From: Bacillus sp. F19
GTDB taxonomy: Bacteria > Bacillota > Bacilli > Bacillales > Bacillaceae
NCBI GenBank assembly: GCA_023823795.1
Contig: CP085710.1
Span: forward strand, 4,304,001 to 4,368,000
Direction of reading: 5' to 3'
DNA length: 64,000 nt
A program made the position numbers and the translations under genes. Shown here in pieces: positions 45,070-53,951 of the stretch. Within the stretch, counting starts at the first letter, position 1. Every line of letters begins with the position of its first letter. The notes below the pieces were generated by a model. That model did not search any database, was not told where the DNA came from, and saw only the letters and a list, made by a program, of their open reading frames with translations.

Positions 45070-45726
45070 ATGAGCTGCGCTATTAAGCTAAGAGACGTTT
45101 TTTTACAGCACGCAGATCAGGAAAAAGCTAGTGCGATGGAGAAGTATATGCGCGATCAATTTCGCTTTTTCGGAATAAAATCACCTGAAAGAAAAGAAAT
45201 TACGAAACAATTTCTTAAACAGCACGGACGGCCTGATCACTTAAAAACCACGATTTTGGAGCTTTGGACGTTTGAAGAAAGAGAACTATTATATGCTGCG
45301 ATCGATATTCTTCTGCTTGAAAAAAAGAAGCTTGGGCCGCTGGACATAGAATGGATGAAACACTTGATCATTACAAACCCCTGGTGGGATACAGTGGATC
45401 TTATTGCAACAAACATAATCGGTCACCTCGTTATAAAGAATCCCGAATTGCGGGAAACACACCTCGATCAATGGGCTGACTCGGACAATTTCTGGCTTCA
45501 AAGAACGGCCATCCTGCATCAATTAAAATATAAGCAAAAAACAGATGAAGCTTGGCTTTACAATGTCATTCTAAAGCACTCAGCATCAACCGAATTTTTC
45601 ATTCAAAAGGCTATTGGCTGGTCATTGCGGGAATACTCGAAAACAAATCCTGATTCCGTGAGAACATTTATTGCAGGGAATGAATTGCCTTCTTTAAGCA
45701 GACGTGAAGGAACTAAGTATCTGTAA
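45070..45726 (+). CDS. AlkD-like DNA alkylation repair family protein
   Basis: A 218-residue all-helical HEAT-like-repeat protein of the AlkD family of 3-methyladenine/7-methylguanine glycosylases. Visible: FFGIKSPERKEITKQFLKQH, NPWWDTVDLIATNIIG, SDNFWLQRTAILHQLKYK and KAIGWSLREYSKTNP (late Trp/Arg-bearing repeat). ATG follows AAAGGAGAAGAAGTAAA. Separated from mrpG by a terminator; not part of the B. subtilis order here. Confidence 0.88.
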   Translation: MSCAIKLRDVFLQHADQEKASAMEKYMRDQFRFFGIKSPERKEITKQFLKQHGRPDHLKTTILELWTFEERELLYAAIDILLLEKKKLGPLDIEWMKHLIITNPWWDTVDLIATNIIGHLVIKNPELRETHLDQWADSDNFWLQRTAILHQLKYKQKTDEAWLYNVILKHSASTEFFIQKAIGWSLREYSKTNPDSVRTFIAGNELPSLSRREGTKYL

Positions 45727-45928
45727 TCATCTATTGTCTGCAGACATTCATACCTGCTTTAAACTGAGGATGATTTGATTAATGGGTTCCGATTTAGAGA
45801 AGAATATCAGTAAATTCAGCTGAAATTGGAGGCAGTATTTGGTATTACAGTGAAAAATGTTAAAGGTAAATCACAAGAAAACGATTTTTATGAACTCTGA
45901 CCGACTTTGTAAAATGGTGAAATTTCGG

Positions 45929-46375
45929 TACTCATTGAGTGCGTTTGATTCCCGAAAACATGCCTATCCCTGGTTTTGAGAACTCATAGAGTGCTGTTGA
46001 GGACCTAAAAACGGACTCTCCTTGGTTTTGAGTACTCATAAGTACGTTTGATTCCCCGAACAATGACTTCACTTGGTTTTGAGTACTCATAGCGTGCCGT
46101 TGTTTCCCCAAAAACAGACTTCTCCTTGGTTTTGAGTACTCATAGAGTGCCGTTGAGTACCCAAAAACGGACTTCTCCTTGGTTTTGAGTACTCATAGCG
46201 TGCCTTTGTTTCCCAAAAAATGGACTTCTCCTTGGTTTTGAGTACTCATAGAGTGCCGTTGAGTACCTAGAAACGGACTTCCACTTGGTCTTGAGTACTC
46301 ATAGAGTGCCTTTGAGTACCCAGAAGCGGACTTCTCCTTGGTTTTGAGTACTCATAGAGTGCGGTTGTTTCCTAA
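45929..46375. repeat. nine 53-bp direct tandem repeats
   Basis: The motif GAGTACTCATAGAGTGCCGT recurs with TACTCAT at 45929, 45981, 46033, 46084, 46137, 46190, 46243, 46296 and 46349. Each unit ends with ...AAAAACGGACTTCTCC and TTGGTTTT. The last five periods are exactly 53. The first two or three copies are diverged, the later ones 85-95% alike. Units contain the palindrome GAGTACTC. No ORF spans the array and units abut without variable spacers. Confidence 0.9.
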
Positions 46376-46491
46376 TCATTTTTTAAAAGAAGTTAAAATA
46401 ACAACAAAAAAACGGATACAACTTGCGGTGCAGTTTAGTACCCGTTTTCTTCTATATTTTGCTGTCAAAAACCGTATACATTACATTATGA

Positions 46492-47052
46492 TTAAATGCT
46501 CTGTTTTTTCTTGTATTCTTCTTTTAAAATCGAGCATACCGCTGCATCACAAAATACCCCTTTTTCATATGCAGCCTGTCTTAAGACACCTTCATATATA
46601 AATCCTGCTTTTTCGAGGCACAGCTTTGAAGCCGTATTGTCCGGATCATAATAAGCTTCAATGCGATTTAAGCCCATTTGGGCAAAACCAAACTCCAAAA
46701 TGGGTGATAAAACCTCGGTCATTACCCTTTTTCTCCAATGAGAGCGATTCAATTCAAAGCCTATTTCTGCTTTAAAATGCTCTTTTGCCCAGCTGTGATA
46801 GCCGCAGCTGCCTATAATTTTATTTGTTTCACTATCAGCAATTCCCCATCTGTATCCTTCATTTTTATCGAACCTTTCAGCCCAGCGGTTAATCACATGA
46901 ACAGCCTGATCTATTTCAGTAAAGCTTTCAAGATCGTAGTACCTTGTGACTTCATCGTCTGAAAAATAAGCAAACACCTCATTAGCATCGCTCTCATTTA
47001 TTTTCCTTAAAACAAAACGTTCTGTATAGAGGACCGGAAAATCTGTTTTCAT
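46492..47052 (-). CDS. GNAT acetyltransferase (RimJ/RimL type)
   Basis: 186 residues: TERFVLRKINESDANEVFAY at the start, IGFELNRSHWRKRVMTEVLS and EAYYDPDNTASKLCLEKAGF (acetyl-CoA site and beta-bulge). Typical of N-terminal ribosomal-protein or small-molecule acetyltransferases, substrate unknown. It lies between the 53-bp repeat array and yuxO. Confidence 0.87.
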   Translation of the reverse strand: MKTDFPVLYTERFVLRKINESDANEVFAYFSDDEVTRYYDLESFTEIDQAVHVINRWAERFDKNEGYRWGIADSETNKIIGSCGYHSWAKEHFKAEIGFELNRSHWRKRVMTEVLSPILEFGFAQMGLNRIEAYYDPDNTASKLCLEKAGFIYEGVLRQAAYEKGVFCDAAVCSILKEEYKKKQSI

Positions 47053-47079
47053 TGTTATTTTCCCCTTTTTCTCATAGAA

Positions 47080-47108
47080 AACAAGCCCTCATAAACATCA
47101 GGGCATGC
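47080..47108 (-). terminator. yuxO terminator
   Basis: GCCCTGA-TGTTTA-TGAGGGC followed by TTGTTTTC on the minus strand. Confidence 0.65.
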
Positions 47109-47120
47109 AGTCGATCTGAA

Positions 47121-47510
47121 TTATTTTTTCTGTAAAATTGCCATCGTGCATCTTGAAATGCAGATCAGGCTTTCTCTTTCATCGACAATTTTAATCTCCC
47201 AAACCATTGTTGTTTTGCCGCGGTGCATAGGGATGGCGTGAGCAGTGACGGTGCCGTCCTGCTTTCCTCTTATGTGATTTGCATTAATCTCAAGTCCAAC
47301 GCACATCTCTGTTTCCTGGTTGATTAAATGATAGGCACCTATGCTTGCAACTGTTTCTGCAAGCGCTACAGAAGCCCCGCCATGCAAAATGCCAAAAGGC
47401 TGTCTCGTACGCTCATCCACAGGCATTGTAGCGACGACACCATCATTTGTGATGCTTTTCACCTCAATACCAAGTGAGTTCAGCAGCGTATTTTCAACAT
47501 TGTATTCCAT
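47121..47510 (-). CDS. yuxO: hotdog-fold thioesterase YuxO
   Basis: A 129-residue PaaI/MenI-type thioesterase: QPFGILHGGASVALAETVAS (catalytic Glu and HGG) and VGLEINANHIRGKQDGTVTA. Family members hydrolyse 1,4-dihydroxy-2-naphthoyl-CoA or phenylacetyl-type CoA esters. Located upstream of comA as in B. subtilis, but with three extra genes in between. ATG follows AGGAGGAAATATA. Confidence 0.9.
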   Translation of the reverse strand: MEYNVENTLLNSLGIEVKSITNDGVVATMPVDERTRQPFGILHGGASVALAETVASIGAYHLINQETEMCVGLEINANHIRGKQDGTVTAHAIPMHRGKTTMVWEIKIVDERESLICISRCTMAILQKK

Positions 47511-47522
47511 TATATTTCCTCC

Positions 47523-48596
47523 TTATTGCGGGCTTAGTTTCTTCACCAGCATCTGATCATCATCTTTGCGCGGATTTCCTCTGCCATCGCGATTATTCGT
47601 TACTGTATACAAATTGTCATCTTCAATCATAACATCGCGCATCCTGCCCCATCCTTCCAGGTAAGTCGCAACCTCTCCTGTATGGACTTCAAATCGTTTT
47701 ACTGCATTTCCGGATAATGTCGCCACATACAAGATTCCTTTCTTATAGGCAAGGCCAGATGGCGCCCAAGTCTCTTCCCCGGTTTGATAGAGCGGTGTTT
47801 CCATGCCTTCCTGCTGCTCGTCCCCTTCTATTACTGGCCAGCCATAATTTTTCCCCGGCTGAATCCAGTTAATTTCATCGTGAGCAGACTGGCCGTGCTC
47901 TGTGCTGAACAGTGAATTTTTCTCGTCCCATGCAAGTCCTTGAGGATTACGGTGCCCATAAGAGTATACATAGGAATTTGGAAACGGATTGTCATCCGGC
48001 ACCGATCCGTCAAGTTCAAGTCTTAGGATTTTTCCTGCCAGAGAATTTTTATCTTGTGCAAGCTCAGGACCCATAGCATCGCCTGCTGTTGCATAAAGCT
48101 TGCCGTCAGGGCCAATTTTGAGTCGCCCTCCGTTATGGAAACGCGCACCTGGAATATCTTCTAGTACAGTCTTTACTTCCTCCCAATGGTCTGCATTTTC
48201 CTTTAGAACAACGATTCGGTTTTTTATTTTGTTTTCATCTTTATATGTATGGCAGGCAAAGGCTTGCTTGCTCTCTCCAAAATCAGGGGAAAGCTCAAAG
48301 CCAAGAAATCCGCCCTCACCTTCTAGATGCAGCTTCTTTTTCAATTTCACTTTTTGAGTCACCTTTTCATCAGACACCTGGTTCCATTTCACAATTTGCC
48401 CAGTTCGTTCACTCAGATAAAAAACATCATCACTCTTTGCTATGGACCATGGAACATCCATATCCTTTAGAATGCTTTCTGTATCCTGCCGCTCAGACTG
48501 GCCGCTCACTTCTTTGTCTTCCTGCTCTTCATTCTGAACGGACTGACATCCCGCAATGACCAAACTGCTGAAAATAATAACCCATAACCGCTTCAG
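47523..48596 (-). CDS. PQQ-dependent sugar dehydrogenase-like lipoprotein
   Basis: About 357 residues: lipobox LVIAGC and a six-bladed beta-propeller of the glucose/sorbosone dehydrogenase family. Seen: ERTGQIVKWNQ, FHNGGRLKIGPDGKLYATAG, YSYGHRNPQGLAWD, TEHGQSAHDEINW and GKNYGWPVIEGDEQ. Expected to oxidise aldoses at the outer membrane face with PQQ. AAGAGGTG sits 6 bases before a CTG at 48596 giving MKRLWVIIFSS; the GTG at 48605 lies inside that SD. Stop is 12 bases before the yuxO start, so co-transcription is likely. Confidence 0.85.
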   Translation of the reverse strand: MKRLWVIIFSSLVIAGCQSVQNEEQEDKEVSGQSERQDTESILKDMDVPWSIAKSDDVFYLSERTGQIVKWNQVSDEKVTQKVKLKKKLHLEGEGGFLGFELSPDFGESKQAFACHTYKDENKIKNRIVVLKENADHWEEVKTVLEDIPGARFHNGGRLKIGPDGKLYATAGDAMGPELAQDKNSLAGKILRLELDGSVPDDNPFPNSYVYSYGHRNPQGLAWDEKNSLFSTEHGQSAHDEINWIQPGKNYGWPVIEGDEQQEGMETPLYQTGEETWAPSGLAYKKGILYVATLSGNAVKRFEVHTGEVATYLEGWGRMRDVMIEDDNLYTVTNNRDGRGNPRKDDDQMLVKKLSPQ

Positions 48597-48673
48597 AAAA
48601 AACACCTCTTATTCCCATTTTCTATAAGTTTAACGAATAATAAGAAATGATTCACGAATTTATACTTCCATTT

Positions 48674-48754
48674 TTATTTTCGAAGGGCGTATACAGCAAA
48701 GAAAAAGTAAACGATCAATAATATAAGAGCAGGTAATACCGCGATCATGTCCAT
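48674..48754 (-). CDS. 26-residue single-TM miniprotein
   Basis: A short frame, MDMIAVLPALILLIVYFFFA then VYALRK, is one hydrophobic helix ending in Arg-Lys. GGGAGG lies 5 bases before the ATG at 48754 (another ATG at 48757). Good SD and helix make it a plausible membrane miniprotein. Function unknown. Confidence 0.5.
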   Translation of the reverse strand: MDMIAVLPALILLIVYFFFAVYALRK

Positions 48755-48869
48755 CATAACCTCCCGGTAAGAAAGCGTTTTTCAACACTTGAATCTGTAA
48801 TTAGATTCCATCTTAGCGCAGGTTTATGATGGCGATATTGAGAGAAAGTTAAATTTTGTAAACTTATGC

Positions 48870-49556
48870 TTACTGATACGTAAACAAAACAGTCAGTTCT
48901 GCAACAATTTCAATTTTCCTTGCAAAAACAGGGGTCTGTCCTGAAGGTTGTGCACCTAGACTTAATTCTTTAGACAATGGGAAAAATCCTCTAGGTTCTT
49001 CGGTTATTTTTACAGGCTTGCGCTGCAGATTGAGCTGATAGGAACGGGCAATTGCCGCTGCCTTATCCAAAGCTTGTTTTGCAGCAAGGTTCAGTGCCTC
49101 ATTAACCCACCTTTCTGGGTTGGAAAGCGAGAATTGTACAGAATCTGCCCGGTTGGCTCCATTAGAAAAGGCTGTATCATAAATCAAACCAATCTCATCT
49201 AAATTTTGAGTTGTGATGGATATAGTATTGGTCACTTCATATCCTTTTAAGACTGGATCCGTACCCGCACTATAATCATATTGAGGAAAAACGGTGTAGG
49301 AAATGGTTTCAATTTGCTGTTCTCCTATTCCAATTGACTGCAGGGCTCGAATAAGCTGATTGACGCGTCTTTTATTTTCCTGCTGAGCCGCAGTTACATC
49401 CTTGTTCACAGTAACTACTGCAAGCTGAAGAACGGCCGTGTCTGGTTTTGCTTCCACTCTTCCCGTCCCGCGAACAGATATCATGTTTATTGATTTTGGT
49501 TCTCTCACGCTTGTTCTGTAAGCCGATTCAAAAGGCTGCCCATACATCGGAAACAT
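48870..49556 (-). CDS. SIMPL domain (DUF541) protein
   Basis: 228 residues with the SIMPL/DUF541 fold: ISVRGTGRVEAKPDTAVLQL, YTVFPQYDYSAGTDPVLKGY and ALNLAAKQALDKAAAIARSY. No signal peptide. ATG at 49556 has AGGAG 8 bases upstream. Family function is poorly defined (periplasmic/oxidative-stress links in other bacteria). Located between yuxO and comA, an insertion relative to B. subtilis. Confidence 0.85.
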   Translation of the reverse strand: MFPMYGQPFESAYRTSVREPKSINMISVRGTGRVEAKPDTAVLQLAVVTVNKDVTAAQQENKRRVNQLIRALQSIGIGEQQIETISYTVFPQYDYSAGTDPVLKGYEVTNTISITTQNLDEIGLIYDTAFSNGANRADSVQFSLSNPERWVNEALNLAAKQALDKAAAIARSYQLNLQRKPVKITEEPRGFFPLSKELSLGAQPSGQTPVFARKIEIVAELTVLFTYQ

Positions 49557-49612
49557 AAGCCTCACTCCTCTCAGAATCTAACACTCTTTTCCATCTATAT
49601 GCCTGAGCAATT

Positions 49613-49647
49613 AAAAAAAGTGCGCAAGAATGGTTCTTGCACACTAA
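49613..49647 (-). terminator. comA terminator
   Basis: GTGTGCAAGAA-CCA-TTCTTGCGCAC followed by TTTTTTT on the minus strand; overlaps the comA stop. Confidence 0.88.
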
Positions 49648-50285
49648 TCAATAATTCCTTCTGATTTTGAAATTAACACAGCTTCTGTTCTTGAACCGAC
49701 ATTTAATTTATTAAAAATAGAGGTTAAACTATATTCAATTGACCGCTTGCTTAAATGAAGCTGATCGGCAATCTCCTGATTCGTCAGGCCTCTTTCAACC
49801 TCTTGAAGAATAGCTTTCTCACGATCATTCAATGCTTCTGTATCATTTGATGCGGAACTGCTTTTCATTTTTTGCTGAAGAATGAGAGATTTGAAGTAGG
49901 AATACGGTACAACAATGTCACCTGAGAGAGCATGCCGAATGGAAGAAAGAATCTTTTCCTTTGTCTCTGTTTTGCTGATCGCCCCGTGAATCCCAAGGCG
50001 AATAGCCTCTTCAAAATAATCTTCTACATCGTAGCCTGTATATAGAATAATCTTGCAATCCTCGGAATGCTTGATAATTTCTGTGGAAAGCTCCATTCCA
50101 TTAATATCTCCAAGATTCATATCCATCAGGACAACATCGTATTCATGAAAGCTGATATGCTTAATAACATCAATTGAATAGGGGGGATTTAAGCAGGATA
50201 CCCTCACATCAGACTCTGTTTCTAATATCGCTTTTGTTCCCTCACGTACTGCTGGATGATCATCCACAACTAAAATATGTATCAT
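49644..50285 (-). CDS. comA: competence response regulator ComA
   Basis: 213 residues: receiver domain (HILVVDDHPAVREGTKAILE, VVLMDMNLGDINGMELS with phospho-Asp ~56, YTGYDVEDYFEEAIRLG) and LuxR/NarL HTH (VERGLTNQEIADQLHLSKRS, TSIFNKLNVGSRTEAVL). In B. subtilis phospho-ComA activates srf, degQ and rap genes. Same strand as comP, 80 bases downstream. Confidence 0.95.
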   Translation of the reverse strand: MIHILVVDDHPAVREGTKAILETESDVRVSCLNPPYSIDVIKHISFHEYDVVLMDMNLGDINGMELSTEIIKHSEDCKIILYTGYDVEDYFEEAIRLGIHGAISKTETKEKILSSIRHALSGDIVVPYSYFKSLILQQKMKSSSASNDTEALNDREKAILQEVERGLTNQEIADQLHLSKRSIEYSLTSIFNKLNVGSRTEAVLISKSEGIID

Positions 50286-50329
50286 GTAATCAACCTCTCT
50301 GCTCCAAGCATTTACTCTCTATTTTATAA

Positions 50330-50363
50330 AAAAGACCTGGCAAATGCCAAGCCTGAACTATTC
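50330..50363 (-). terminator. terminator-like hairpin between comP and comA
   Basis: AGGCTTGGC-ATTT-GCCAGGTCT (9 pairs, two G-T) followed by TTTTTTATAAA on the minus strand, directly after the comP stop. It may reduce read-through into comA. Confidence 0.6.
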
Positions 50364-50365
50364 TA

Positions 50366-52663
50366 TCAGATTTCTACAACCACTTTAAAGCCATTTCCCT
50401 TTGAAGTCTCAATATGAAGGGAGCCGTTTTGTGCTTTTACCCTCTCCTTTATTCCAGATAGACCCATGCTTTGATTATTGGAATACAGTTCACTTTGATC
50501 AAAACCAATGCCGTCATCCTCATAATGAAGAACAATTTTATCCTTTATGCAAACAAGCATAATCAGAACATTGAGTGCATTGGAGTGCTTACCGGCATTT
50601 GTTAAAAGCTCCTGAACGATCCGGTACAAATTCAGCTGTGTATCAATATCAATCGCTTTAGTGAAGTTTCCTGTATTTAATCTCACATCAAAGGCTGCGG
50701 ACTCATTATATTGAGCTGCAAGCTTCTGCAGGGCTTTTACTAGCCCAAGATCATATAAAAGCTGCGGACGAAGCTCCTGGCACGTTTCCCGCGTAGTCTT
50801 GATGATATTGGTCATCGAGCTGTTCATTTCCTTCAGCTGATCCCTGAAAACAGTCGGAGCCATTTCAAGCTCAGCTAGAGCAAGCTCGCTTTGCCGCTTT
50901 AAAGAAATTAAATCCTGCAAAACAGAATCATGCAAATCCTTTGCCAGGTTAGAACGCTGTTTTTCCTCTATTGAAAATAATACTTTCGTAAGCCATGCCG
51001 GATTGCTGCCTTCGCTCTTAATCTTCTGTAAATGATTCATCAGTTCTTCTATCTTAAGGAAGTTCTCAAGGGATATATTCGTATAGAAAGAAAGTGTCTT
51101 TAACCAGGAAATTTCATCGCGATTCAGCATTGGAGTATTAAGCATAGACAAACAAACCATGACATAACTTCTGTCATCTGTTTCGCCTACATTAATCACA
51201 AACCCGCGATCCACTTCGATAATCTTTCCGATCTCTTGGGTTGCCTTCTTAATCTCTTTTTCATATGAAAGATAATCTGTATTCTTCATATTAATCTCGA
51301 CTGATATGATGTTCCCGCTCTTATCCACTTCCACATAATTCGCCCTGCTGACAAGCAATACATCTGTAATCACTTGTTTCAGCTCATTTATTACATGATG
51401 AAGCTTGCTTGCCTTTCGAATACTTTGCGTATATTTAAAAATACTGTCCTGGTAATTGTATTTTTCGGAAAAACGTTTGAAGCGAAAACGGAAGTCGAGA
51501 ATTTCCTTAATATAAAAGACTACAAGCATTGTAATATAGATGAAGATTGATAGTTTAATTGGATAGAACGTCGGATTATTTTCTTTAACTAAGATAGTAA
51601 TGGCAACTAATCCCAATGTCGGCAGTACGGCCAAAAGTGAATAATAACGGACCCTTCCCAGGATAAATTCAATGTCATAAATTTTCGTAGCCATAAATTG
51701 GTATACTAAGGAAAATGGGACCAGTAATAAAAATACTGCAAGAACAGTCGGTGGGAATATATACTTATTAAGAAATATAAACGGCAAAATATATAAAAAT
51801 ACAAATGGAGAAAATGCAATGATATTAGTGATAATTAATACCTTTACTAGATATTTTTGATCAGAATATTTTACTTTTCTTAAACCATAAAGCTTCAAAA
51901 CAAATGTTAGGATTATTAAGATAAAAAATGTAATGAGATTAAGACTTTTTGTTATATAGTACGAAAAGTACATAAAGTCTAAAATAGATTCAACTAGAAT
52001 GTTTACAACAACAGCAATATATCCAGCAATAATGAATTTTCTTGAAAACAGCTTTTTACCTAATTCGAGGAAATATTTATAAATGAAGTTTAAATATAGA
52101 ACAGGAACCAGCAGAAAAAGGGAAAGATTTATATACCTGCTGAATAAATCTCCCCTAGATGAACCACTTGCACTAAAATAAGCCATCGCTATAGTAAGTA
52201 AAAACAAATTCAATAAATAGGCTGATTTAAGGTTTAAATCTTTATTTCTCTTAAACACAAAATAACTGCAGAAAAGACAGAGTACATATAACGTTAACGG
52301 AATTATTAACATAAAAAGACTTTGATTATTAATAATTGTATCTGAAACTTTATATGATATTTCCTTTCCATCTCTCAATATAGTCATATGATCTACTTGC
52401 TCTAAAACACCATAATTAGTAGAAGGGAAATGCTTTATTGCATCCTTATTGTTAACTTTTAAGACAATGTCCCCTGGCTGTAGGTTAGCTTTTATGGCCC
52501 ATGTATTCGGCTCAACCGCTGTAACCACCACTCCATCTGCCTCGTTAGTTCTTACTGTTGCTCCTAAGTATGGAAATTTCACATTTATATATGCAAAATA
52601 AAAAGTGAGGATAAAGCTAATCAATACTATTAATAAGTAAGCTTTGTTCAGGTTGAATTTCAT
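50366..52663 (-). CDS. comP: competence sensor histidine kinase ComP
   Basis: About 765 residues. An N-terminal TM is followed by a PDZ-like extracytoplasmic domain (AVEPNTWAIKANLQPGDIVL, ~residues 35-110), then about eight TM helices to ~residue 390, a linker and the HisKA_3 and HATPase_c domains (LAKDLHDSVLQDLISLKRQS, LLTNAGKHSNALN, YEDDGIGFD). It senses the ComX pheromone. ATG at 52663 is preferred: AGGTGA lies 5 bases upstream. The TM part is more AT-rich than the kinase part, as is usual in this fast-evolving region. Confidence 0.94.
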   Translation of the reverse strand: MKFNLNKAYLLIVLISFILTFYFAYINVKFPYLGATVRTNEADGVVVTAVEPNTWAIKANLQPGDIVLKVNNKDAIKHFPSTNYGVLEQVDHMTILRDGKEISYKVSDTIINNQSLFMLIIPLTLYVLCLFCSYFVFKRNKDLNLKSAYLLNLFLLTIAMAYFSASGSSRGDLFSRYINLSLFLLVPVLYLNFIYKYFLELGKKLFSRKFIIAGYIAVVVNILVESILDFMYFSYYITKSLNLITFFILIILTFVLKLYGLRKVKYSDQKYLVKVLIITNIIAFSPFVFLYILPFIFLNKYIFPPTVLAVFLLLVPFSLVYQFMATKIYDIEFILGRVRYYSLLAVLPTLGLVAITILVKENNPTFYPIKLSIFIYITMLVVFYIKEILDFRFRFKRFSEKYNYQDSIFKYTQSIRKASKLHHVINELKQVITDVLLVSRANYVEVDKSGNIISVEINMKNTDYLSYEKEIKKATQEIGKIIEVDRGFVINVGETDDRSYVMVCLSMLNTPMLNRDEISWLKTLSFYTNISLENFLKIEELMNHLQKIKSEGSNPAWLTKVLFSIEEKQRSNLAKDLHDSVLQDLISLKRQSELALAELEMAPTVFRDQLKEMNSSMTNIIKTTRETCQELRPQLLYDLGLVKALQKLAAQYNESAAFDVRLNTGNFTKAIDIDTQLNLYRIVQELLTNAGKHSNALNVLIMLVCIKDKIVLHYEDDGIGFDQSELYSNNQSMGLSGIKERVKAQNGSLHIETSKGNGFKVVVEI

Positions 52664-52701
52664 CTTTTTCACCTATTTATTGAATTAAGACTATAAAAAT
52701 A

Positions 52702-52863
52702 TTACCACCAGTACATATTCGTCGTTCTAGCTGTACTCAACAGTCCTTCTACTAATCCTAACACTTCATCCACATTTTTCACACCCAGTAAACTTGCTTC
52801 ACCGTTAGCTACTTTTTCAATTATTTCCGGGTTTTCTACTAAAAAGTTTACGATTTCCTGCAT
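52702..52863 (-). CDS. comX: ComX competence pheromone precursor
   Basis: A 53-residue frame between comQ and comP. It reads MQEIVNFLVENPEIIEKVAN, continues GEASLLGVKNVDEVLGL with VEGLLSTA, and ends RTTNMYWW. The N-terminal MQEIVNFL and L-x-G-V layout match ComX precursors (B. subtilis MQDLINYFL...). ComX is cleaved near the C-terminus and a tryptophan is isoprenylated by ComQ. The two C-terminal Trp are the candidates here. SD AGGAGA precedes the ATG by 8 bases. Confidence 0.9.
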   Translation of the reverse strand: MQEIVNFLVENPEIIEKVANGEASLLGVKNVDEVLGLVEGLLSTARTTNMYWW

Positions 52864-52879
52864 GACTTAATCTCTCCTT

Positions 52880-53815
52880 TTATTTTCCAGCTGAATTTAT
52901 GATCAAATGAGACTTTAGAAGCTCAATTTGATTTTGAGGTAAGGGTAATTCTGCAATCATGGTTGAAGCCTTTTGAATCGCGATTTGCTTCATCACATTC
53001 AGGTAATGCACAACCCCAGATTGTAACAATTTCGATTTAAATGCATCAATACTCCCGTAGTGTTCAATAAATGTTTCACTGCTGGAGATAAAATCCGCAA
53101 GCTCCTTTGCATGCTCGTTAAACCCTCTTTTTAAAAAGAGGACAGGCAGCGATTTTTTCTGTGCAGATAGATCATTTTTATGTTCATGAAATAAATCACG
53201 GTAATCGTTCCCAATTTGAGCAGCAAGTCCTATTTGATAGGAGTAATGTTCAACGCATGTAAATTCTTCTCCTGCAGCAAGCATGGCGCCTGTGACTGAT
53301 GCCAAAGCAATCAGTGAACCTGATTTTTTTTCAATCATAGAGATGCACTCTTCTTCAGTTGCGATGTCATTTAGAAGATCTGTGTGCTGACCTTCCATTG
53401 CCTGCAGGGCAAACCGCTGGAACGTGCTGATGATCTTCCATTTATGTACGCTTGATAATTCATGAAGCATTTGCAGACTGATTGTATACATAGCAGTGGC
53501 GGCATTCAGTGAGAGAGATGGGTTTATTTTCATCCATGGCTCTTCATAGTTATCTAGGTCTTCAAGATCATCTAAGATGTCGAATGATAGCGCAAGCAGT
53601 TCAACTGCAGCTGACAGATGAATGATTTCCTCTTCTTCTCCGCCAAAAGACGTGTAATGCAAATGTGTCAATTGACCGAATGGAAAGGTTTTTTTCGTTT
53701 CTGAGAACGACAGGATAAGCTGCAATAACTCTTTGTTCGTTATATATGAAGAAACTGCATCTTTCAGACTGCAAATCATATCTTCATAGTCCAAATGTAA
53801 TCTAATTGCAATCAC
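52880..53815 (-). CDS. comQ: ComQ isoprenyl transferase for ComX
   Basis: About 311 residues, polyprenyl-synthase fold. First Asp-rich motif DILDDLEDLDNYEEPWMKI (~residue 75), second IGNDYRDLFHEH (~residue 197), and EAMQG-like AMEGQHTDLLND. It processes and prenylates ComX. The start is unclear: GTG at 53815 lies inside the SD GAAGGGGTGA, an in-frame ATT at 53806 is at ideal spacing, and TTG 53794 is far. It ends 16 bases before comX. Confidence 0.93.
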   Translation of the reverse strand: MIAIRLHLDYEDMICSLKDAVSSYITNKELLQLILSFSETKKTFPFGQLTHLHYTSFGGEEEEIIHLSAAVELLALSFDILDDLEDLDNYEEPWMKINPSLSLNAATAMYTISLQMLHELSSVHKWKIISTFQRFALQAMEGQHTDLLNDIATEEECISMIEKKSGSLIALASVTGAMLAAGEEFTCVEHYSYQIGLAAQIGNDYRDLFHEHKNDLSAQKKSLPVLFLKRGFNEHAKELADFISSSETFIEHYGSIDAFKSKLLQSGVVHYLNVMKQIAIQKASTMIAELPLPQNQIELLKSHLIINSAGK

Positions 53816-53918
53816 CCCTTCGAAATTATATTACAATATTCACGACCAATATAGTAGATATAAAACAATGTTTTTACATAAATATAAAATATTTAACATA
53901 TTTTTGAAAAAACAGGCA

Positions 53919-53951
53919 TAAAAAAAGACTTGGCTCGAAAGGCCAAGTCTT
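53919..53951 (-). terminator. degQ terminator
   Basis: AAGACTTGGC-CTTTCGA-GCCAAGTCTTTTTTT; overlaps the degQ stop. Confidence 0.88.

Noticed and set aside
45929-46375. CRISPR array
   Set aside because: Units are 53 bp direct repeats that abut each other with no unique spacers, and no cas genes are present.
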